64,000 bases of DNA, taken from contig JABACO010000020.1 of the NCBI GenBank assembly GCA_013339895.1, forward strand, positions 6,985,893 to 7,049,892. Reading direction: 5' to 3'. Positions within the stretch are counted from its first letter, which is position 1. Each line of letters starts with the position of its first letter. The translations under genes were made by a program, and so were the position numbers. This DNA is from Ephydatia muelleri (lineage: Eukaryota; Porifera; Demospongiae; Spongillida; Spongillidae). Shown here piece by piece: positions 42,170 to 55,500 of the stretch. The notes below the pieces were generated by a model. It saw only the letters and a program-made list of their open reading frames with translations, did no database searches and was not told the origin of the DNA.

Positions 42170-45100
42170 ACACACACACAATAATGTACACATTCTGAAC
42201 CACACAATACACGCGCGCACACGCACACACAATACATGTACGCATACATACAATACATGCTACACACACATACTACACATACACACACATATGTCCATCA
42301 CCGAAACAAATAGTTCGGTCAAACCTATGCTGCATATGGCAACAACAATCTAGGTAGTTCCGTTGGCTACACTAACTGAATGGCAACACTAACAGAAGAT
42401 GCCTTCGGAGAAAGGTAAATTCCACACAGCTTGCTAACAAAATCTCCTCATATGCCACATGTGCCTGTGATCCCTGCTGTATGTCTTGATTCATCAGTCC
42501 AAATGAACATCAAGATAATGCCACGGAGGTGTGGCCAGATCAGATGATGTCATGAAGGCATAGTCATCATTCCCATCATTTCCATTAATTTTTTTTTGTG
42601 TGTTGGGGAGGGGGGGAGGATGTGTGACTATTTGTACAGCAGCATGCCAGTAAGCATTTAAAAACACAATTTGAATTATGTGACCAAACAAATAGCGACC
42701 TCTATTGATGTGATGGAGATCCAATGTTACTGGCTAGTCATGAAGTCCTTGCTTCCGAACCTCCATTTCTGTCACCACTGACACTGCACTGTTGGAACGG
42801 AGGCCATTTGCCATTGAAGACTCCAAAGACAACACTATCTCCTCAAGTGGCCACAACTACTGGCACTCTAGCTCGAGACACAAGATGAACACAGAAGAGA
42901 CCATCCACTCTATGCTTTGCTGCTCAGACAGCCAAAACCTTTGGTGACCACAAAAATAGCCTAGTTATAATGAACTGATTGATCCCTTGTGCCTTAAATG
43001 TGACCCATTATGGGCATGGCCCCATTAAGGGTGTGGCCACACTAAAAGCTCACTCCACAAAGCAATATTATGATTGCATTGATAAGAATATACCCACAAG
43101 GGTCCTCCTCACCTACTGATGGTGAGTTAGAGGTATGTTTGTGGTCCACCCCTTCAAAAACAACCCACACACCTGTTAACACCTAGCAATCAAGACAGGT
43201 GTGAATGCAAGGACTGAGTGCGGGCACAAGTACACTTGTGTGTTAGGACAAGCAAAGAGCAACACTTGTGTTCATATACATGGCTAATTAAAAAAAGATT
43301 CAGTGCCCTTATAACTCCATGAGGGTCCGATTTTTGATGTGTATGAATCATTTAATGGAACTTTCCTGTTCACTTTGAAAACTACTGTCCCACAATACAG
43401 TTGTATGGCTCTTACAAGCGGTGTGCTACATTGAAGTGTGCATAGTTACATGCACCCACCAGTATACACACCATGTGAGCCATTTCCTCATTTATTTCTA
43501 CAACCTCAAATCCTACACACTTCCTTTGAGAGTGCTTCCGTGTACTCGCTGCATTAAGTTTTCTTTCTTCAAACCTCACAATGAATCGGATGACAACAAC
43601 TCCTTCAGTTCTCCCACTCTTCATGCACACAATATGTGTGTTGCACTTACACGTTTCAAGAAATCAAAACCTCAATCGAAATAATAACACTGCATTCCCC
43701 ATGGTGCCATTCCCATCCCCCATGGTGCCATTCCCATCCCCCATGGTGCCATTCCCATCCCCCATGGTGCCATTCCCATCCCCCATGGTGCCATTCCCAT
43801 CCCCCATGGTGCCATTCCCATTCCCTATGGTGCCATTCCCATCCCCCATGGTGCCATTCCCATTCCCTATGGTGCCATTCCCATCCCCCATGGTGCCATT
43901 CCCATCCCCTAGGGTGTCATTCCCATCCCCTAGGGTGCCATTTCCATCCCCCATGGTGCCATTCCCATCCCCCATGGTGCCATTCCCATCCCCCATGGTG
44001 CCATTCCCATCCCCTATGGTGCCATTCCCATCCCCCATGGTGCCATTCCCATCCCCCATGGTGCCATTCCCATCCCCCATGGTGCCATTCCCATCCCCCA
44101 TGGTGCCATTCCCATCCCCTATGGTGCCATTCCCATCCCCCATGGTGCCATTCCCATCCCCCATGGTGCCATTCCCATCCCCCATGGTGCCATTCCCATC
44201 CCCCATGGTGCCATTCCCATCCCCCATGGTGCCATTCCCATCCCCCATGGTGCCATTCCCATCCCCCATGGTGCCATTCCCATCCCCCATGGTGCCATTC
44301 CCATCCCCCATGGTGCCATTCCCATCCCCCATGGTGCCATTCCCATCCCCTATGGTGCCATTCCCATCCCCCATGGTGCCATTCCATTCCCTAGGGTGCC
44401 ATTCCCATTCCCCAACCCCTATGTGCTTAGATTTCGGTTTGAAACCTTGGCAACTGAATTCCCCAAGCTTGTTGGGAGCATAAGAATGACAGACGGAACA
44501 AATAACATCACACACATAAATGTCTACAATTTTGAGTGGGATTTGGAGATTACATGTATGGATTCTAGGCTATTAGTACAGGATTCAAGCATGGGGCTAG
44601 CGGATTCAAGTCTATTTGTACGGTGGGCTAGAGGGTTCAAACTGGCTTGTCAAACTCTTCACATCACTTCCACCTCCAACTATATGAGCTTTGTACCTTC
44701 TCCAGTATAGATCAATCAAGGCATCACCATCCCATAAGAGACCCACAATTCATAATTGTGGTTATGACAGATCCACTGAGGTTGTTAAAAACCTGGAATA
44801 CATGCTAACTGGGTTGCTACAATGCCATAGATTACCTGTCCGTCCACTGGTCTGACTTGAAGAGACAGGGACTATGTACTCTAACCTATCCATCAAATGC
44901 TTGGAGCAAGTGCATCACTACGGGAGGACGCTAACTGATCCTGATGTCTCCAGTATCAAGGGAGGACGCTAACTGATCCTGATGTCTCCAGTATCAAGGG
45001 GGGAGGCTAACTGATCCTGATGTCTCCAGTATCAAGGGGGGAGGCTAACTGATCCTGATGTCTCCAGTATCAAGGGGGGAGGCTAACTGATCCTGATGTC

Positions 45101-46537
45101 TCCAGTATCAAGGGGGGAGGCTAACTGATCCTGATGTCTCCAGTATCAAGGGGGGAGGCTAACTGACCCTGATGTCTCCAATATCAAGGGGGGAGGCTAA
45201 CTGACCCTGATGTCTCCAGTATCAAGGGGGGAGGCTAACTGATCCTGATGTCTCCAGTATCAAGGGGGGAGGCTAACTGACCCTGATGTCTCCAGTATCA
45301 AGGAGGGAGGCTAACTGACCCTGATGTCTCCAGTATCAAGGGGGGAGGCTAACTGACCCTGATGTCTCCAGTATCAAGGGGGGAGGCTAACTGATCCTGA
45401 TGTCTCCAGTATCAAGGGGGGAGGCTAACTGATCCTGATGTCTCCAGTATCAAGGGGGGAGGCTAACTGACCCTGATGTCTCCAGTATCAAGGGGGGAGG
45501 CTAACTGACCCTGATGTCTCCAGTATCAAGGGGTCTCCAATATCCCAGTAATACATCACTACAATTTATTAATATTACACATTGAGACAAATCTGTGAAA
45601 ATGTAAGGTCCTTAATAACTCAGAAAGTACCAAATAGTGATTGGAGCTTACTTAATGTGCCACATATTATAATTATAATGGTAAGTAATTATATCCTGAT
45701 TTAAACAAAGAAGGACACAATAACTTGAAACCAGTAGATATTTAAAATTTCCATAAATCATCAGCTTGGCTTTCTGTCACACCCTCTCCAAGGCTCAACC
45801 TTCATCTTGATCCCTCTGAGTTTCAAGTTGCCATTAAATGGTGGTTAGGCCTTCCTATCAGTCAAGGTCAGCTTTGTCCCCAATGCATGTCCCATTCTTT
45901 GGATCAATTTGGTCACCATGCTCTGTCATGTAAAAATGGCCCTGATGTGGTTTCCCGCCACAACAGAGTACGAGACACCCTTTTTGAGTTCTGCCAACGT
46001 GCATGCTTGGGTGCACAGCTTGAAGCTGGAAGCAGTCTGGGTCATGAAGCATGACAAACGCGTCCTGCCGATGTCCTCATCCCTAATTGGGAGTTGGGCA
46101 AGCCTGCTGCAATTGATCTTTGTGTCACATCCCCGCTTAATTCAAATACCCTACAAGTAGCGTGTGTGACACCAAATTCAGCAGCAATGCAGGCAGAACA
46201 GAGGAAGCACCACAGTAACGATGCAAAATGTGAAGAGCTAGGGTGGGTGTGCATCCCTTTGGTTGTAGAGTCCTATGGAAGTTGGGGACCAGAAGCTCAA
46301 CGTTGTCTCTCCAGACTTGCAGGAAGATTAGCCACCCAACTGGGGCAGCCCAAGTCCTTAACAACTAATCTGATTTATGGCAGATTAAACTTGACCCTGA
46401 TCAGAGCCAATTCCAGGGCCATTCTATCTAGACTATATGTTTGATAGTGTGTAATGTGTTTATAATATATGTATTAATAATGTTGTATATGTATATGAGT
46501 TCTGAATATAGCATGACATTTATAATAAAAATAATAA

Positions 46538-46584
<47 letters not shown>

Positions 46585-49500
46585 ATTGATTTGTGATGCA
46601 ACATTGCATGTCCAGACATCCTACATTTTATCAATGGCTTGTTTGTTGATAACAATTTCAGTGTTCCAAATTTGTGTATGTGTGCTCCATTAGTCGGGAT
46701 CGTTTCCGCGAAAAGGGACCTAACACATACATGATAACATTTCCAGTACACAAATAGAAATGTAACGCTTGCATTGAAATGTATGGCTAATAAGAAATTC
46801 AGAGCCTTACAACTCCATGACAGATACTCCAATTTTCAGTGCAATGTGTAGAGGACATTTCAGACTTCAAGAATACAAAAAAAATTGAAATCTTGAAAAA
46901 CCATGCATTAGGTCCCTTTTTGCGGAAACGATCCTATATATTGAGTTATACAGAGCTTGGAACAGATAGACATATCGGCTTTGCCATCTTGCTGAAGTCC
47001 TCAGTGCTCCCATGACATATACAGACACCTCAGTGCTCCAATGACATATACAGACACCTCAACTACACTTCGGGAGAGCCAATGCAGCAATACATTCTCT
47101 CCATGTGTTCTCAGATAACTCGAGTCCATGTTGTTCACACTTATTAGCATTACATATAATATTAATAATTATTGGTACTTGTTATTAATAATTATCGAGA
47201 CTAGTTATAAATTATTATTGGGGCTTGTTATTAATACTCAGTACTATTATTCTAAATAATGCGTGCTTACATTACTATGCACATGCAAAACAGATGCTAA
47301 GAATTTGTCCCCTCACCACTTATTGCACATTGCTAGCAGAGCTCTGGCATCTACCCTTGAATAAGAGCTGTGCTGAGTTGGTCTTAGGGATGGGTAATGG
47401 CCTGGGATTTATTGAGATGCCAAATATGTTCCAAGTTTGCCTGGCTTCAGCTCCTCGGTATCCATATTGCTGGACTGCAATGGGAGATACAGGCCCAACC
47501 CTGGGAGATACAGGCACAACCCTGGGAGATACAGGCACAACCCTGGGAGATACAGGCCCAACCCTGGGAGATACAGGCCCAACCCTGGGAGATAAAGGCC
47601 CAACCCTGGGAGATACAGGCACAACCCTGGGAGATACAGGCCCAACCCTGGGAGATACAGGCCCAACCCTGGGAGATACAGGCCCAACCCAGTCCCTTGG
47701 CACTCGGTGTTATTAGTGAGTCAAAGCAGTTCACATTATATACCGGTAGTGTCACCTTATAATAATAAAAATTCGGTGTATACTGGTAGTATACTGGTAG
47801 TATACTGGTAGTATACTGGTAGTAAATTCAGTGTACAAAACACACAACACACATGCAAAACCCATAAGGCTTATTACACTACATCAGTATAAATATCTGG
47901 TCGACCAAGTGGGACAGTATGACCCTCTGGCATTCTACTGCGTATGTTGGTCCAGAAAAAACTTCGCAGATCGACCTTTCGGATTGGATAGACACGACAT
48001 TTGTGACATTTCACTGACTTCAGGCTTCCACCCCCAAACAGGATGCACATTCCTCCCTCTATAAGAGCAGATAATGATTTTATCAATTTTGGCTTATCAA
48101 TTAAATTGATTGTTTAAGTGTCTAGAATCATAATTCCCTCCCACATAATGATTACTCACTTCAGCAGGAACAGTAGACCTCTTTTGTGTCATAACCACAG
48201 TCTCTTATGGGATGGTGATGCCGCAATCAATGGAATGTTATAACTGGAGCAGGTACAAAGGTCATATAGTGGAAGAGCATGAATCGCCTAGAATCCTCTA
48301 GCCAGCCATACTAATAGCCTTGAATCCTCTAGCCAGCTGTACTAATAGCCTTGAATCCTCTAGCCAGCTGTACTAATAGCCTAGAATCCTCTAGCCAGCC
48401 ATACTAATAGCCTAGAATCCTCTAGCCAGCCATACTAATAGCCTTGAATCCTCTAGCCAGCCATACTAATAGCCTAGAATCCTCTAGCCAGCCATACTAA
48501 TAGCCTTGAATCCTCTAGCCCCATGCTTGAATCCTCTAGCCAGCCATACTAATAGCCTAGAATCCTCTAGCCAGCCATACTAATAGCCTTGAATCCTCTA
48601 GCCAGCCATACTAATAGCCTAGAATCCTCTAGCCAGCCATACTAATAGCCTTGAATCCTCTAGCCAGCCATACTAATAGCCTTGAATCCTCTAGCCAGCC
48701 ATACTAATAGCCTTGAATCCTCTAGCCAGCCATACTAATAGCCTTGAATCCTCTAGCCAGCCATACTAATAGCCTAGAATCCTCTAGCCAGCCATACTAA
48801 TAGCCTAGAATCCTCTAGCCAGCCATACTAATAGCCTTGAATCCTCTAGCCAGCCATACTAATAGCCTTGAATCCTCTAGCCAGCCATACTAATAGTCTT
48901 GAATCCTCTAGCCAGCCATAACTTGCCTTTGCTGCTTTGTTCAGATTATCTTGTTCTACAACCATTTCTAAGCTGCCAAGATCACATGTGCAACCATGGG
49001 AAGAGCTGATGTATTTGCATGACAGAAAACATGCCAGTTCAACTTCTTGATGCTCCATTTGTTTCCACACTATGTGTTAGCATGAAACCTGGGTCCTAAC
49101 TCCAGGTACAAGAGGTTATCCTAAGCTCTGGGCCTAACCCCAGGTACAGAGCCCAAACAGACAATGAAGCTCGAAGAGACCGACAAACTGTAGGGCTGTT
49201 CTTTCTCATCAGCAATAAAGAGACGCCATTGCGAGCAATGCATTACCCCATGTGAATGGGCTATGTTTTGCATGGATGCACACACACACATACACATATA
49301 TACACACAAATTACATTCCCTAAGTCAAACCACACCCAGTTGCCTAGGTAACCAGGTCGGGTGAGGGGCTGATCCCAACATGCGTTCCTTAAGGATCCTC
49401 ACACACCAGGACCCTCCCACCATATGCACAGCAAATGAAGCTACGTACCATAAGCCATCATCAGCCTCACCGCCTCCGTGCCTAGACCTTTTCCTCTGCA

Positions 49501-52500
49501 CGATGACTCTGCTTGTATGTATGTGTGTGTGTGTGTAAGATGTATGTGTTCATGTGTGCCATGCATGCGTTTTTCGTGTGGGTGTAGATGAGTATACATG
49601 TATGTGTGTGTATGTATATATATGTGTATGTTTGTGTCAATGTGCGCAACTTTATGTGTTCAGGCAAACAGTGGTACAAGCCATAGGTATGCATAGCCTC
49701 TATGTTCCCCCGTTCCTCCCCCCCCACCCCTCCCTCCTCCATCTCATTACGGGTATCACACTCTGAACCCACATTAGTGAACATACTTGACCCCCAGGAA
49801 ACATGCTGGACAGACATTCTTGAAGGAAAAATGCACACACACACACACACACACACACAACACACACACACACACACACACACACAACACCACACACACC
49901 ACACACACAACACCTCCCTCTCCAGATGCCATGAAANNNNNNNNNNNNNNNNNNNNNNNNNNNNNNNNNNNNNNNNNNNNNNNNNNNNNNNNNNNNNNNN
50001 NNNNNNNNNNNNNNNNNNNNNNNNNNNNNNNNNNNNNNNNNNNNNNNNNNNNNNNNNNNNNNNNNNNNNNNNNNNNNNNNNNNNNNNNNNNNNNNNNNNN
50101 NNNNNNNNNNNNNNNNNNNNNNNNNNNNNNNNNNNNNNNNNNNNNNNNNNNNNNNNNNNNNNNNNNNNNNNNNNNNNNNNNNNNNNNNNNNNNNNNNNNN
50201 NNNNNNNNNNNNNNNNNNNNNNNNNNNNNNNNNNNNNNNNNNNNNNNNNNNNNNNNNNNNNNNNNNNNNNNNNNNNNNNNNNNNNNNNNNNNNNNNNNNN
50301 NNNNNNNNNNNNNNNNNNNNNNNNNNNNNNNNNNNNNNNNNNNNNNNNNNNNNNNNNNNNNNNNNNNNNNNNNNNNNNNNNNNNNNNNNNNNNNNNNNNN
50401 NNNNNNNNNNNNNNNNNNNNNNNNNNNNNNNNNNNNNNNNNNNNNNNNNNNNNNNNNNNNNNNNNNNNNNNNNNNNNNNNNNNNNNNNNNNNNNNNNNNN
50501 NNNNNNNNNNNNNNNNNNNNNNNNNNNNNNNNNNNNNNNNNNNNNNNNNNNNNNNNNNNNNNNNNNNNNNNNNNNNNNNNNNNNNNNNNNNNNNNNNNNN
50601 NNNNNNNNNNNNNNNNNNNNNNNNNNNNNNNNNNNNNNNNNNNNNNNNNNNNNNNNNNNNNNNNNNNNNNNNNNNNNNNNNNNNNNNNNNNNNNNNNNNN
50701 NNNNNNNNNNNNNNNNNNNNNNNNNNNNNNNNNNNNNNNNNNNNNNNNNNNNNNNNNNNNNNNNNNNNNNNNNNNNNNNNNNNNNNNNNNNNNNNNNNNN
50801 NNNNNNNNNNNNNNNNNNNNNNNNNNNNNNNNNNNNNNNNNNNNNNNNNNNNNNNNNNNNNNNNNNNNNNNNNNNNNNNNNNNNNNNNNNNNNNNNNNNN
50901 NNNNNNNNNNNNNNNNNNNNNNNNNNNNNNNNNNNNACCTAGGGCGGAAGGTTTGAGAGGAGGGGGAAGGGGGGAGGAAGGGAGGAAGAGGGGAGGGAGA
51001 GGAGGGATGGGGAGGGGGAAAGGGAGGAGGAAAGGGAGGAGGAAAGGGAGAGGAAGGAAAGGAGGAGGAAAGGAAGGGAGGAGGGAAGGAGGAGGAAAGG
51101 AGGAGGAAAGGGAGGAGGAAAGGGAGGAGGAAAGGGAGGAGGAAAGGGAGGAGGAAAGGAGAGAAAGGGAGGAGGAAAGGGAGGAGGAAAGGGAGGAGGA
51201 AAGGGAGGAGGAAAGGGAGGAGGAAAGGGAGGAGGAAAGGGAGGAGGAAAGGGAGGAGGAGAAAGGGAGGAGGAAAGGGAGGAGGAAAGGGAGGAGGAAG
51301 GGAGGAGGAAAGGGAGGAGGAAAGGGAGGAGGAGGAAAGGGAGGAGGAAAGGGAGGAGGAAAGGGAGGAGGAAGGGAGGAGGAAAGGAGGAGGAAAGGGA
51401 GGAGGAAAGGGAGGGAGGAAGAGGGGAAAGACAGAGGGAGGAGGGATGAGGGGGAGGGAGCGGTAAGATCCTCACAACCATTCCCCTTCATAGTAAGACA
51501 CCTCAGTGTTTATGCTATGAATGGATGGTGTTTTGAGGCTGACGGCCTGAACAAAGACATTAAATCAGTGAACCAATAGTCTGATGCACCCAGAATTCTA
51601 TTGAATCTTAAGGTCTATAGTCTGACGCTTGAATCTAAGGCCCATAGGTCTGACGCACCCAGGAATTGTAACTTTGATTGTTTGATTGATTCTACAGTAG
51701 AGGCAACCAACAAGGCATTTCCGCTCACACAAGGGGTAACATGTGTGAGTAACTACACTGTTAATTTAAATGCTCCGTTCTCTACAGTTGTTGTCCACGC
51801 CAGTACCTAGTAATGCGATTGACTAGCATAGATTGCCCATGAAAAGCGAGGATAGGCCCATGAAGGAGGGTCTAGGACCCATGAAGGAGGGTAGGCCCAT
51901 GAAGGAGGGTAGGCCATGAAGGAGGGGAGGCCCATGAAGGAGGGTAAGCCCATGAAGGAGAGGGGAGGCCCATGAAGGAGGGTAAGCCCATGAAGGAGGG
52001 TAGGCCCATGAGGAGTGTAGGTTCATGAAGGAGGGTAGGCAGTATAGGCCCAATGAAGGAGGGTAGGCCCATGAAGGAGAGTAGACCCATGAAGGAGGAT
52101 AGGCCCATGAAGGAGGGTAGGCCATGAAGGAGGGTAGGCAGTAGGTCCATGAAGGGGGGTAGGCCCATGAAGGAGGGTAAGCCCATGAAAAGAGGGCAGG
52201 CCCATGAAGGAGGATAGGCCCATGAAGAAGGGTAGGCCCATGAAGGAGGGTAGGCCCATGAAGGAGGGTAGGCCCATGAAGGAGGGTAGGCCCATAAAGG
52301 AGGGTAGACCCATGAAGGAGGGTAGGCCCATGAAGGAGGGTAGGCCCATAAAGGAGGGTAGGCCCATGAAGGAGGGCAGGCCCATGAAGGAGGGTAGGCC
52401 CATGAAGGAGGATAGGCCCATGAAGGAGGGTAGGCCCATGAAGGAGGGTTGGCCCATGAAAGGGTAGACCCATGAAGGAGGATAGACCCATGAAGGAAGG

Positions 52501-55500
52501 TAGGCCCATGAAGAAGGGTATAGACCCATGAAGGAGGGTAGGCCCATGAAGGAGGGTAGACCCCATGAAGGAGGGTAGACCCATGAAGAAGGGTAGGCCC
52601 ATGAAGGAGGGTAGGCCCATGAAGGAGGGTAGACCCATGAAGGAGGGTAGGCCCATGAAGGAGTGTAGGTTCATGAAGGAGGGTAGGCAGTAGGCCCATG
52701 AAGGAGGGTAGGCCCAATGAAGGAGAGTAGACCCATGAAGGAGGATAGGCCCAATGAAGGAGGGTAGGCCCATGAAGGAGGGTAGGCAGTAGGTCCATGA
52801 AGGGGGGTAGGCCCATGAAGGAGGGTAAGCCCATGAAGGAGGGTAGACCCATGAAGGAGGGTAGGCCCATGAAGGAGGGTAGGCCCATGAAGGAGGGTAG
52901 GCCCATGAAGGAGGGTAGGCCCATGAAGGAGGGTAGGCCCATTGAAGGAGGGGTAGGCCCATGAATGAGGGTAGGCCCATGAATGAGGGTAGACCCATGA
53001 AGGAGGTAGACCATGAAGGAGGGTAGGCCCATGAATGAGGGTAGGCCCATGAAGGAGGGTAGGCCATGAAAGAGTGGGCAGGCCCATGAAGGGAGGTAGG
53101 CCCCATGAAGGAGGGTAGACCCATGAAGGAGGGTAGACCCAGATGAAGGAGGGTAGGCCCATGAAGGAGGGTAGGCCCATGAAGGAGGATAGGCCCATGC
53201 AAGCGGGCAGGCCATGAAGGGAGGTAGGCCATGAAGGAGGGTAGGCCCTATGACGGAGGGTAGACCATGAAGGATGGTAGGCCCATGAAGGAGGGTAGGC
53301 CCATGAAGGGGGGTAGGCCCATGAAGGAGGGTAGGCCCATGAAGGAGGTAGGCCATGAAGGAGGGGGTTAGTTAGGACCCATGAAGGAGGGTAGGCCCAT
53401 GAAGGGGGTAGGCCCATGAAGGGGGGTAGGCCCATGAAGGAGGGTAGGCCCATGAAGGAGGGTAGGACCATGAAGGAGGGTAGGCCCATGAAGGAGGGTA
53501 GGCCCATGAAGGAGGGTAGGCCCATGAAGGAGGGTAGGCCCATGAAGGAGGGTAGGCCCATGAAGGAGGGTGGCCCATGAATGAGGGTAGGCCCATGAAT
53601 GAGGGTAGACCCATGAAGGAGGGTAGGCCCATGAATGAGGGTAGGCCCATGAAGGAGGGTAGGCCCATGAAAGAGGGCAGGCCCATGAAGGGAGGTAGGT
53701 CCATGAAGGAGGGTAGACCCATGAAGGAGGTAGACCCATGAAGGAGGGTAGGCCCATGAAGGAGGGTAGGCCCATGAAGGAGGATAGGCCCATGAAGAGG
53801 GCAGGCCCATGAAGGAGGTAGGCCCATGAAGGAGGGTAGGCCCATGAAGGAGGGTGACCCATGAAGGAGGGTAGGCCCATGAAGGAGGGTAGGCCCATGA
53901 AGGGGGTAGGCCCATGAAGGAGGGTAGGCCCATGAAGGAGGGTAGGCCCATGAAGGAGGGTAGGCCCATGAAGGAGGGTAGGCCCATGAAGGAGGGTAGG
54001 CCCATGAAGGAGGGTAGGCCCATGAAGGGGGTAGGCCATGAAGGGGGGTAGGCCCATGAAGGGGGGTAGGCCCATGAAGGAGGGTAGGCCCATGAAGGAG
54101 GGTAGGCCCATTGAAGGTAGCCATGAGGGGTAGGCCCATGAAACGGAGGATAGGCCCATGACGGAGGGTAGGCCCATGAAGGAGGGAAGGCCCATGAAGG
54201 GGTAGGCCCATGAAGGGGGTAGGCCCATGAAGGGGGGTAGGCCCATGAAGGGGGGGTAGGTCAATGAATAGGTTGCTGTTGGTCGGCCTTGGAGAGCTAC
54301 CAGCCATGACGATGGTCATGGTGGTATGATTTGGTCAGTGAAGGTACCCACACCATAGGGATCATTAGAACATGGTATGCAAGGAAGGGTAGGTGTTCAG
54401 CAGCCAGGCTAGCTGCCAGACAGAGTGGCTGTTGTATAGAGCTAACAGCTTATAGACACTGTACAAATGCATGCATGACCAGGAACCAAACACAACTAAT
54501 ACTGGTCAACTCTGTTGTAGATTGTGATTAGATGAGATGATATGATATCCTAAGAGAAGGTGGGGCACTTCCAGCTGGGACATACATCCCCCCACACACA
54601 CACACTCCATGCCGGAAGTTACTTCCAACCAAGGTCTCAGGCAATGCTCTGAACAGCAGACTGATCAAATCATCAATATGTTAATCAATTATTGAAGGTT
54701 CTTAGGGTGGCCACAGGCTCATAAGGTTTAGGGATGGCACTGAAGGCATCCTAGCTAAGCCACCCCCTTTCCGAATCTGTCATTGAATTTCACCCATCTC
54801 CACTCCACCTCCACGCTGTTTCAAAGAAACCATGCTCGTCGGAGGGGGTGCCTTGGGCGCCATCTTGGGGTCATTAAATACTCTAGCTAAACAACATTTA
54901 CACAGCTGTGCAGCAGCAGGCTGAGGAAGATACTTGGGGGTTAGGGTTTAGGGTTTAGGGTACACACACCTTTGGCGCGCGAACTAGATCAACTTGGGTC
55001 AATACACCTCATTTGACAAAGCAGATGGACAGCACCTCTCAGATTTTGATGCAACTTCCCATATATAGTTGTCTTCATTTAAGAAGACACGTGACCATTT
55101 ATTACTTTACTGGTTTAGGAGATACGCATTGCTGAATAATTGACCACATTACTGATAAGTTCAACTTTGAAATGCCTTATCTTTATCCCCACTTTGAACA
55201 TAGTTGCATGTTTGAATCAAATCCAAGATCTTAGGATTTACAATCAATATATGATATGCATTTGGAGGGAAGTCAAAGGGTTAAACAATAAATCAGTTTA
55301 CTGTATGAAGAAGGTTGAAAATCACCAATTTTTTTTTTGAGTGGATTTAACAATAAGTGTGGCTAAGTGGGTTACATAACATTCCAACCTCAGCAATCAA
55401 AACTCTAATGTAAACTGTTTACACTAACATGTGGATGGACATAGCAAATGAAGAAAATTCACTTCTACAAGTCATGCTTCCCGACTTGTAGAAGTGAATT

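Noticed and set aside
43581-44515. MVPFPSP, HPPWCHS and GTMGDGN repeat proteins of up to 300 codons
   Set aside because: Same explanation: a 21-bp array with a period divisible by three inside an intron of NAT9.
45858-46364. Minus-strand frames over the LINE fragment
   Set aside because: The plus frame in the same interval matches a non-LTR retrotransposon C-terminus, so the minus frames are shadows.
47831-48086. Overlapping frames of 70-77 codons on both strands
   Set aside because: No recognisable motif or splice signals; ordinary intronic sequence of NAT9.
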